From contig OZ024794.1 in assembly GCA_964017045.1 (NCBI GenBank), forward strand, positions 53,474,608-53,538,607: 64,000 nt of DNA, given 5' to 3'. Each line of letters starts with the position of its first letter. Position 1 is the stretch's first letter. This document shows, piece after piece, positions 12,554-24,000 of this stretch. Position numbers and translations under genes: made by a program. The stretch is from Omphiscola glabra. Its lineage: Eukaryota; Mollusca; Gastropoda; Lymnaeidae. The notes below the pieces were generated by a model. It saw only the letters and a list, made by a program, of their open reading frames with translations, did not search any database and had not been told where the DNA came from.

Positions 12554-12957
12554 AGGGGCTGTCCATTAATTATGTCAAGAAATTTTTGGCAATTTTTACC
12601 TCCCCCCTCCCCCTTGTCAACAACTTGTCAAACTTCCAGAGACCCCCCCTATAAAATTACGTCAACATTTGATTACCCCCCCCCCCTTAAAATAAAGATA
12701 AAATGGGGGGGGGGGAAACAATATTTTAAATAGACTAGTTTACAACTACAACGAAAAGGTGAATAAAAGTAAAATGTTTAGAAAAAAACGTTTAATAAAT
12801 TCTAAATTATGAAATTAAAGTTATTAAAAAAAAAGTAACATTGTTGACGTCAACTTTTCTTGGCCTCCCCCCCCCCATCCCCCTTGTCAACTATTGTCAA
12901 AGATTTTCAGACCCCCCCTCCCCCTTATTTTGTTGACATAATTTATGGACAGCCCCT
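12554..12957. mobile_element. MITE with 26-bp terminal inverted repeats, TA target site
   Basis: The left end AGGGGCTGTCCATTAATTAT is matched in inverted form at the right end (one mismatch), with TA on both sides (12552-12553 and 12958-12959). Inside are two direct C-rich segments with CCCCCTTGTCAAC. TA duplication points to the Tc1/mariner group. No coding capacity. Confidence 0.8.
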
Positions 12958-12959
12958 TA

Positions 12960-13899
12960 TATCGTAAACTGCAAAAAAAAAAACAAACATTATATTGTTA
13001 ACTGCAAGTTCAATTCATTATAATTTGTATGTATCTTCGCAAAATGTCACCGAGTTGATAGAAGAAAAAAATCCCAAGTCATGTCAATATCATGAAGTAA
13101 AATGTATACATAAATTAGGACAGCTCTCTTGCTCACATGCTCTACAAATAATTACGATTTTTTTACACTGTATTACAAGTACCATTAAATAACATTTTTT
13201 CCCCTTCTAGCTATCATATATATCACAATTGAAAACAGTTTTCATAAAATATAAAACCGACATACACATTAAATCAACTCGTCAAATCTACTCAGTTGAC
13301 ACAACACATATTTAAAAAATAAAAGTCTATTTAAACTTATTCAATAATAAATACAATGAAATATTTAAGTCAATGTTCAATGTCCTATGGCCATAATTTG
13401 AAGATAGGATTAATAGGAAAAAATGTTATTTGGGAAATTAATAAAAACAATATGTTATCAGTCATAAAAATATGTATATTCTTACATTTTCAATTCTTTT
13501 TTAAAATATGCAATTAAAAAAAAATTAAATATCGCCTTTCGGGCGTAAAGATGAAATTATTTGTATTTAGAATGGGAGTAATTTTAAGTTGTCCATGGAT
13601 ACATAAATACGACCAACCGGGTGAATACTGCATGCCATCATCCATTAGAATAAGGATTATCAATTAAGAGAGATCCTGGGAAAATCCATTAATAAATGAA
13701 TGTGTCCAGACAGAAAATAAAAAAAACAATTAAAAATTTATTTTTAAAATAAATAATTGTCATGTTTTGTAATTGAAGACCCTTTAATCTAGATTGTTGT
13801 TGTATTTAGAAGATAACAAGTAAATTAAACCAGGTGCGAGTTTCTACGTTTGTCAAATACAATCCAACAAAATTGGAATCTACACTTAATACACGTTAA
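12960..13899. other. AT-rich DNA, no gene seen
   Basis: Very AT-rich non-coding sequence with no repeat family or domain I can name. Confidence 0.4.
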
Positions 13900-14753
13900 A
13901 TTTTTATTTAGCTTATTCTAGAAAGAGCATTGTAAATACTTCTCTAATAATATATATTTTTTTTAAAAATTGTCTACACATGGTTATGTATTGCGAGTGA
14001 ACATAAAGGCATTTACAACATATGTTTATAAAACAATCAAATTAGACAATTCATTACGTGTAATATCCAACAGCCAGCAAGCTGTATCTTTCAAGCTTTT
14101 TTTTTTTTTGGTCCAATCACAGACAAGTAGATAAATGGTGTTTTTGTTGAAGACCTTTCTGTACAATTTCCAGAAACAAAGTCAGGACAATCTCTTGCTT
14201 TTTTTTTCTTTATTCTTAGGCTGAATGGAGTCTGTGGAAACCGTTTCGAACCTACTAAATTGATGAACTAAAACACCGCCATGAAGAACGCAGCCATAAC
14301 GTTTTAAAGATTAGAAAATAGCTACCAACGTGCATAAGTACTTTGGCCAAAATTTATTGCAACATCTCTACGGCTGCCAAAGACTGATGTCTGCTAAAGA
14401 TAAGACATGCCTGTTTATAGAAATGACTTGGTTATTTATATCCACATGACTGGAGGAAAAAAGAATGACTTCAAAGTTTGGTCTTGTAAGCGTTCGACTA
14501 CGTCATGGATATTTTGTAAACCTGCCTCCGCGTTAGCGGTGTAGTGCCTAGGGCATTAAATTGTCATTTACCGGATATCGTGGGACCTGTCGAGTGCACC
14601 TGGTAATATTACTATTGTCTTCTTTGATTTCTTGAATATCAGCTTTAACAAACGTTTTTTGTTTGAGCGCTCAAGATCGTGTGAAGAATCCATTCGCTCA
14701 ACTCGGATGTGAGACAATGGCGTCCTCGCGCAGGTCACGTTAAGCAGCAGGGT
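13900..14753 (-). other. probable 3' untranslated region and flank of the receptor gene
   Basis: This AT-rich non-coding stretch lies directly downstream of the receptor stop codon. Several minus-strand AATAAA-like hexamers occur, including near 14208, but none can be chosen from sequence alone. Around 14530-14610 there is a short GC-richer patch that resembles a degraded tRNA-type SINE head; I cannot confirm it. Confidence 0.3.
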
Positions 14754-15029
14754 TTAGATTTCTGTAGGCGACGTGGATTGCTTCCTGGCCGTCAGCGGGA
14801 TGTAGGGATACTTGCGCTCGTTCAGCTCCATGGTGTTGTACAGCTTCTTGCCGGCCCCGGGGCTGGGGCGAGGGCTCTCGTACATGAGAGTCCCGTTCTC
14901 GCTCTCGTGGCTGTCGGGGCCGTGGTTGACAAAGTTCACGCTAGTCGCCGTCGTTTGTCCACGCGAGGCTTCTGTGGGCATGCGCATCAGTCTCATCCGG
15001 GTGCAGGTGCGCTTGACATGAGAAATGAC
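14754..15029 (-). CDS. receptor terminal exon: helix 8 and C-terminal tail
   Basis: A 276-nt terminal exon follows TTTTTTCCCAAG and encodes 91 residues. It starts VISHVKRTCTRMRLMRM, so that NGE|V continues into a basic amphipathic segment as in class B helix 8. The rest is rich in Ser, Thr and Pro, and ends in PTEI, which fits a class I PDZ ligand (T-x-I). The segment is clearly more GC-rich than its surroundings. A competing acceptor 18 nt downstream (GTCAAG) would remove six residues in frame. Confidence 0.8.
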   Translation of the reverse strand, partial: VISHVKRTCTRMRLMRMPTEASRGQTTATSVNFVNHGPDSHESENGTLMYESPRPSPGAGKKLYNTMELNERKYPYIPLTARKQSTSPTEI

Positions 15030-18000
15030 CTTGGGAAAAAATGTGATACGGAGCTGTTAGTTAAAGAAACTGACGTCACATTTTTTTATAACTAATTTAT
15101 AGATTGAAAAAAAAAACACCATTGTATTTAAGTATGAGATATGTTCTATTTGATTGGACATAAAGATGCAGAAAGATGTATGGTACAACTCTTAAATCTT
15201 CATTTATGTTAATTTATATTCATTTATATTCCTTTATATTATGATCCCCAGTTAATTTTGAGCTTTTTATAAATGCGTTTATAAATCTTGCATGATTTAA
15301 ACTTGCAGTGCGTGTTTATTCCCCAGATAATAAATACAATTGTTTCTGTTACATTCTTATCGTTCCAACTCGAGTGTTAACATGCGAAAACTATGTACAA
15401 GAATAATATTAGACACTATGTCAGACCTGTTTACTCTTACGAGTTTGGCGTACAATGTACGAATTTGAAGTGTATACATTATATATACCTGGTACTGTAT
15501 TTTTATTTTTTTTTACTATTAAGATAATGTATTGAACGATTTTGTGATGATATTGTAAGATTTTAAGAGTTTGGGGGTAAACAGGTCTGCTATGTACACG
15601 TATACTATTAGACACTATGTACAAGTATAATATTAGACTGTGTACAAAACCGAGGGTTTAAACAAAATATTAATTAGAAGTATGTCGTGGACACTTTAAA
15701 TAGATAAAACAGTATATGCACGTGACATTCCTCAATTAGGAACACACCCCCCCCCCCTCCCCAAAGCGAATTGAATAGTTACGTCAAAAAAAAATTAGAA
15801 CACAGATTGGTCAACCCCACACACACACACACGCACATACACACCACTCAAATACATTGTGATAGTTTGCGTGAAGCAGTGAGACACCGAAACTGACCAG
15901 GCACACACAATGATGTGACAAAAGACGTTAGCATGAGTTACACAGCAGCTTTAAAACAGTAAACACTGGAGCTGTCAGCGTCCACATTAAACACGTAGAT
16001 TTGACCCTGAGTTGTAGTTCTTATTGAGGAAACTAATAGAAGCGTTTCACTGCGTCCAAGCCGCGTGAAGTCAACACATAGTGGGGCAAGATATTTTTAT
16101 GTTTAGGCTTGAAAAAAAAAACTAAGAGAATTTCATTGTTATCTGGGAACACTTAAGAGACGGGGCTACATTGTCATCTGTGAACACAAGTGAGGGGGCT
16201 ACTTAGTCATCTGAGAACACTTAAGTGAGGGGGCTACATTGTCATCTGGGAACACTTAAGAGACGGGGCTACATTGTCATCTGTGAACACAAGTGAGGGG
16301 GCTACTTTGTCATCTGAGAACACTTAAGTGAGGGGGCTACATTGTCATCTTGGAACACTTAAGTGAGGAGGCTACTTTGTCATCTGAGAACACTTAAGTG
16401 AGAGGGCTACTTTGTCATCTGAGAACACTTAAGAGACGGGGCTACATTGTCATCTGTGAACACAAGTGAGGGGGCTACTTTGTCATCTGAGAACACTTAA
16501 GTGACGGGGCTACATTGTCATCTGAGAACACTTAAGTGAGGGGGCTACTTTGTCATCTGAGAACACTTAAGAGACGGGGCTACATTGTCATCTGAGAACA
16601 CTTAAGTGAGGGGGCTACATTGTCATCTGAGAACACTTAAGAGACGGGGCTACATTGTCATCTGTGAACACAAGTGAGGGGGCTACTTTGTCATCTGAGA
16701 ACACTTAAGTGAGGGGGCTACATTGTCATCTGGGAACACTTAAGTGAGAGGGCTACTTTGTCATCTGAGAACACTTAAGTGAGAGGGCTACTTTGTCATC
16801 TGAGAGCACTTAACTGAGAGGGCTACATTGTCATCTGAGAGCACTTAACTGAGAGGGCTACATTGTCATCTGAGAGCACTTAACTGAGAGGGCTACATTG
16901 TCATCTGAGAGCACTTAACTGAGAGGGCTACATTGTCATCTGAGAGCACTTAACTGAGAGGGCTACATTGTCATCTGAGAGCACTTAACTGAGAGGGCTA
17001 CATTGTCATCTGAGAGCACTTAACTGAGAGGGCTACATTGTCATCTGAGAGCACTTAACTGAGAGGGCTACATTGTCATCTGAGAGCACTTAACTGAGAG
17101 GGCTACATTGTCATCTGAGAGCACTTAACTGAGAGGGCTACATTGTCATCTGAGAGCACTTAACTGAGAGGGCTACATTGTCATCTGAGAGCACTTAACT
17201 GAGAGGGCTACATTGTCATCTGAGAGCACTTAACTGAGAGGGCTACATTGTCATCTGAGAGCACTTAACTGAGAGGGCTACATTGTCATCTGAGAGCACT
17301 TAACTGAGAGGGCTACATTGTCATCTGAGAGCACTTAACTGAGAGGGCTACATTGTCATCTGAGAGCACTTAACTGAGAGGGCTACATTGTCATCTGAGA
17401 GCACTTAACTGAGAGGGCTACATTGTCATCTGAGAGCACTTAACTGAGAGGGCTACATTGTCATCTGAGAGCACTTAACTGAGAGGGCTACATTGTCATC
17501 TGAGAGCACTTAACTGAGAGGGCTACATTGTCATCTGAGAGCACTTAACTGAGAGGGCTACATTGTCATCTGAGAGCACTTAACTGAGAGGGCTACATTT
17601 GTGTTTTTTCCCTAGCCTAATCATGTTTTGTTCCACTATTTAATTAGAATAAATAAAATGACAAAATCCATTTTTATTGTAAATTTATTGATGCAAATGT
17701 GACACAAATTTAAGGGTCTGCTTGTTTAAAAAAAAAGCACCTTCTTTAAACAAATTTAAAAAAATAAAAATAATTAATAAGCTATGTATCCTACAACAGC
17801 GATTCAATGTATAGCTATCGTATTATAGCTACGTTCTGTGACCAACGATTCGAGGCACTATATATCATACTGCGAGAACCACACAACGCTTAAAAAAAAC
17901 AAAACGAGACATTTTGTTGACCGAAGACGTGCAGAGCAAGACACACAAATGTTAAGAACAAGAGATAACACGGAGTTTGGTGCTTCAATGATGAGTGTTT

Positions 18001-21000
18001 GAACATTCTATGACTTCGCCGTCGTTATAAGATACACTGTTCTTTAGCGCGTTGTTATAGCAGTGGCGTAGCGAGCTTAACTCGCGCCCGGGGCACAATA
18101 CTTTTTTAGCGCCCCCAATACCTTTTTAGCGCCCCCCCTATTCGAAAACCATACAATATTATAGTAGAATATACCATTTGGCGCCCCTTTGTGAGTAGCG
18201 CCCGGGGCATGATGCCCCCTTGCCCCCCCCACTACGCCACTGTGTCATAGTTAAGCTTTGAGTAGGAGGGGCCCCCCGGGATTCTGGTTGACAAGTCTGT
18301 AGTGACTTGCCGATTTGGAAGCGCTGGCCACCGACCCCCTCGGCGTTAACCCGGGGCACATTACAATCATTGCGTGTCCCGCGTGGCAGACACGGCCATG
18401 CATGGTAGTTGCTGGAATAAACAGCTCCTACAGGGCTGCCACCTGTGATGCTTCACAGGGGGAAGAAAAGGCAAACACAGGGTAGGGATCATGATTACAA
18501 GTTGCCGTTAAGGGATATGAGGCTATAGGCTGTGGTGGAAGCCTATAGCCGGTGATTCTAAATATGCAGCCCTGAGAAAGCTGCTCCTAGGCAACCGTTT
18601 CGTCCCAGCTATTTCGCGAACTAGTCGCGAGGTGTAAACCCACTGTAGAATCCCTCTTAGAGGGCGTCCGATGCTTCCCCGGGACGGGTGGGGGGAGATA
18701 TTAGGACGTTAATTTACCGTCCCGGCCCCTGGGAGAGTGGACTACGGACGCTTGAAACACAGCGTTTTTGGTCGACCAGATGTCTCCGGTCGGGGAGGGT
18801 CTCCGTCGGCGAACCCGATCGAGCGGTTGCGGGCGGGGACGCTCCACGCCCGGGGAGGTCTCTGGCGCCCTTCCGCACGGCCTGCCGCCGAGGCGGCCGG
18901 CAGGTGCGGGTGGGCGCCGGGGAGGGCATAAGGAGCGTAAGCTCGACGGCCCGCTGACGCCATTTCCTAACGTGATATTCGAGTAGGAGGGGATTCCCGC
19001 AAATGTTAAATTGACAATGTCAACAATTATTTTTAGCTAAATTAACATCGGTCATAAAATCAGAGTGTAAAAACTACTGAAATTGAGACAACAAAGATCA
19101 GCGCTGCTTCTGCTGTTGTTTTTTTTAAACAAGGGAAGTTACTTCCGTTACCTTACGTCATTTCTTGCTTGTATATTAAATGCTTATTATCTCCCTTTAT
19201 TTAATATCACTCATAATCTCAAAATAAGTTGAATTTTTAAAATGTGATATCGATACGTTTGCACTAACGATTCTTAGGTGTGTGTTTTTTCGTTTCGATA
19301 GTAAAATACATTTTAAAGTCAACGTTTTAGATAACTCCATATTAGTTACAGTAATGTATCAATATAACTGTAGAATATTGAATGGCTGAATATCTCTTCG
19401 TGTCTATTTTTAAGTGTGTATATATAATTATTATAATAATAATAGCTAACTGAAATGGACTAAGTTAGATTAAATTTGAATTAATTAATGTATTTTTAAA
19501 TTAAGTGTCTAATGCCTCAGTCCATAAAATATTCGAATTATGTTTTATTTAATTTGAACAATGACATGATTGTTGAGAAAGTGCAGCCTGTTTTATGTTA
19601 ATTGAACTATTTATGAACTTAAATGAGCATTACTATCGTGGATTAGAAAATAAAGTCTGCCAGATTTTAAAAAAAAAATTATTGAATTTTTTTAGACGTT
19701 ATTTGAAGATTGACATGCATGAGAAGGGGAGATGGTCTAATCAGTGGCGTAGCGAGCTTAACTCGCGCCCGGGGCACAATATATTTTAACGCCCCCCCCA
19801 ATTCGAAAACCATACAATATTATATGTAAAATATACCATTTGGCGCCTTTTTGTGAGTAGCGCCCGGGGCATGATGCCCCCCTTGCCTCCCTCGCTACGC
19901 CACTGGGTCTAATGGCAGCTTAAGTTATGACATGTTTGTCCTCTGCCCACCATCTTTTAACTACCGCTTCCGGAATAATGTTCTAAGTCCACTCAGTCTT
20001 TAAATAGCTCCCCTCAGCCAAGCCTTGAAGCCGAAGTCTTAAACCCAAAGACTTAAATCCGAAGTCTTAAAGCCAAAATCTTAAATCCTAAGTCTTAAAG
20101 GCCGAAACATGAACGGCGCGCTGTGAACTTTTACTGTGATCAACTGGTCCGTACCGTTCTCGGGCGATAGAAACGCCAGCCGGCTTCTTCGTTATGTCGT
20201 TTGTTTGAAATATTTGTGTTTTGCTTTGATGACTCCTTTATTGAAGTGCTCAATGCTAAAAGATCTCAAACTCAAGACATCATCGAATGCAATGAAGCAA
20301 ACCGAACCTATCAAGCAAGCAAGCGAAAAAAAAAACGAAAAAAAAAAAACAAATAACCGATACAACTATGACAAGCAAGGGATCAACATCGGAAAGTTAA
20401 GCAAAAAACAAATAGTTATTTCAGCAAAAGTTCAAGGCTAAAAAAAAAAAAAAAAAAAAGGAATCGATAGAAAAAAAAAACACACTCCAAACTTTGGCAG
20501 CGGATTTGCCACGAGACGCCCGCCCCTAAAGTTAAGCTTGAAAGATGGGTTAGCTACAAAGGCAGTTTTAAAATAGTAGGGGTAGAAGTTTGCCAGGAAC
20601 AATATTAATGTTGAAAGAAAACGCTTAAAAACCTGGACACGAGTCATCGCCAAATGGTATTACTAAAGTCAAAAGCAACACAGACGGCCAGTTTCCACCC
20701 GTTTCAACGTGAGTGACACCCTCAGCGGGTGCCCACTCCCCTTAGGACATACTTTGCAAACTAAGGTCCCGGCACTGCTGCGGTCGCCGTCGACGCCGCC
20801 TCGGGCAGCAGATCCTCAAGACCTGAAAAGCAGACAGTAGTAGGGCGTGGTGCGATTTTGATCTTCCATGATGACTTTGTGGTGCGTAAACAAAAATTGT
20901 GCTTTGTCAAAATAATTGTATCTCTCTCACTGTGAAGTTTAGTGCTGAAACCAGTGCTACTTGGTGCGATCAAGCTAGACACAATGATGTTGGACACAGC

Positions 21001-24000
21001 AGCTGTGCTGAAAGTGCGATAAGTTCGTGCGTTTCGGTGCTTATATGTGCTGCGACATTCAAATATCATGCACGGTTTTTATAGATTTTTTGGTCTAAAG
21101 TTTCTAAATGTTTCATATGTCGGATTTTGTGAAAATATTTCGAAAGATCCAATTGTCAAAACGTGACATACAAACTACAAAGTTACTACAAATTTAAAAT
21201 AATTTAAAAAATAAATAAAGATAATATTAAGAACTATAATGGTGAGTAAAACTGAAAGTAGAGAGATTGAAAGAATAAATGCAACTTAGAAATGCATTAG
21301 TTGCATTACATTTGTATGTGCTTAGTTGTTGCTCTTTTGTGGGTGGGTGTGGGAGGTGGATCGGGTGTGGTAGGTGGGTGTGAGCTGTGGGTGTGTGAGG
21401 TGGGAGGTGGGTGTGGGAGGTTCTTGTAGGAGGTGGTTGTAGGAGGTGGTTGTTGGAGGTGGTTTTAGGAGGTCGGTGTGGGAGGTGGGTGTGGGAGGTG
21501 GGTGTGGGAGGTGGGTGTGGGAGGTGGGTGTGGGAGGTGGGTGTGGGAGGTGGGTGTGGGAGGTGGTTGTAAGAGGTGGTTTGTAGGAGGTGGTTGTAGG
21601 ATGTGGTTTGTAGGAGGTGGTTGTAGGAGGTGGTTGTAGGAGGTGGTTGTAGGAGGTGGTTTGTAAGAGATGGTTGTCGGAGGTATGAGTGGGAGGTGGG
21701 TATTGGAGTTTGGTGTTGCAGGTGGGATGGGGGAGGTGGGATGGGAAGTGGGGATGAGAGTTTGGGTTGGGAGGCTGAAGTGGGTGTAGGAGGTGGGGAT
21801 GAGAGTTGGTTGAGGGAGGTGGATGTGGGAGATTGATGTGGGAGGCGAGGGTGGCAGGTGGGGTTGAAAAGTCAGATGATTATTGCAATGTGACATTTTT
21901 CTAGTCTTTATATTTGCAACTTCTTAAGTTTTATATCAAAGGCGGTCTGATGTATTTTATTTTTAATGTGTCCGTCGACAATATGGATAAGGCTTTTGAC
22001 TTTTTAGACTTCATTGGAGGTGAACATTTCATTCATTGAATTATTAATATTTTTTTTAAAAGTGTGTATTATTTTTTTTTAAAATCCCAGCATAGCTGGC
22101 TCATCTACTGGATGCCATTCTAAACCCCCTTTCACACAGCATAGCTGGCTCATCTACTGGATGACTTTCTAGAAACCCCCCCCCCCCCCCCGAGAACTCC
22201 CTTACAATCACATCAACTGGCACATATAAACTATTTATGCTGAGTTTCAATTCAGATAAACGTGTATCATTACTTTCATTGTAATCTAGGTGTTAACTTG
22301 GCAGTCATTTCCTCTTGTGTCTTGTATGTGTGTTCATTGTGTTCTTTATGTTTACAAGGCAGTTATTTGTAACTTGTTGCACCTAAGTCCCTTTATTCTT
22401 AATCTCTTTAAAAAAATATTGGTAAGCTATATGTGAAATGTTCTTTTGGTTCCACAAAAAACCTAGATATATTGTTTACACATGATGAATAGTGCATTCT
22501 GACGAAGTGAGAATGGGCTCATGAGATTGGATTTGTAAGAAAGACGCTCGGAAATGTGGCAGACAAAAATACAACGGTAAAAACAGATAACTTTCAATGT
22601 GTTTGAACAAACATGTAGGTCTACACCTTGTGTGGTGGGAAAAAAAGTGCATATATATTTTAAAATATTGAACTTTGTGTGACATAACGTTTAGAGAAAA
22701 TTATGTTTACCTGCTCACAGTGACATAAAATTAAAATTAAAATTATTTTGAAGTTCACTTGTTTTAACATTAAAACCTACGAGCAACTAAACTGTTACTT
22801 AAGCATGTTTTCTATGTTACGTGGTTTAACATTAAAATCTACGAGCAACTAAGCTGTTACTTAAGCATGTTTTCTATGTTACGTGGTTTAACATTAAAAC
22901 CTACGAGCAACTAAGCTGTTATTTATATCACATCCGAAAAATATTATGAAATACATTCGGAAATTTTAATTATTTCCAGCACTGATTCTAAGCTTTCATT
23001 TCTGTTTGACACTAAATCTAAAAATAAGAAAAACTTATCAGGTCATTGAATTACTAGTTAACATTCGTTGTTTCTCTATATGTTTGTTCTGATAGACATT
23101 TACCTTTTAATTACAGTTCATTTTAAATGTTTGGCCTTTTAAATGAACTAAAAAGAAGCTGAAATCAACTATTACATGCACACTTGACCACGGGACAAGA
23201 CAAAAGCTAAATGTTGAAATGTTGCGTGACTGAGGGGGAGTGGGGTGGGGACTTAGGGCTGTCACAACGCTAACTGGGAACTTGTGACTTAGGGCTGTCA
23301 CAACGCTAACTGGGAACTTGTGACTTAGGGCTGTCACAACGCTAACTGGGAAATCATGCCATGCGTTTAAATTTAGGTCTCATCAACAATAAAAAAATTA
23401 TACTCGAAAAGAGAATAATATAATACGGTTTGTCAACACAAGACCTTTTTTCCTACCCAGATATGTATTGAAGCTGATGGGGGCTGAGGAGGGCATGAAA
23501 AGAAATGCGAAGACTACAATGTGTTTTAAATGAGATGCTATGATCTGATCAGAAAAAGATCTACATAATTCTGTTGTTCACGCAGTTTTACCAAGGGTGC
23601 AATAAAATGAGACGTCAACTGTTTAGGAATTTGTTTGTTTATGAGGCATTATATAAAATAATTATAACAACTTCATATCTTCAACCATCTCTTCCTCTAC
23701 ACATCTAACTTGTAGAAGCTGTGGCAAGAGATCTACTCAAATCATCTCTTCACCTGCACACCTTACTTGTAGACGCTGTGGCGAGAGATCTACTCAAATG
23801 AAACGTTGTGTTTTCAACTGGACAATCCAAAACATTTATTGAACCCAAGTAATAAATAGCACTTCCCATAAAATCCTCGCCTATATCAACTTGCACGTCA
23901 TCTTGATCGCATTAGTCATCTCTTTATCAACTTGCACGTCATCTTGATCGTGTTAGTCATCTCTTTATCAACTTGCACGTCATCTTGATCGTGTTAGTCA

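Noticed and set aside
16130..17598. Possible CRISPR-like array
   Set aside because: Units are head-to-tail with no unique spacers, and the genome is eukaryotic.
18981..18992. Resemblance of GAGTAGGAGGG to a 28S rRNA segment
   Set aside because: Only about 11 bases match and the neighbouring sequence is not rRNA-like; better explained as a flanking direct repeat.
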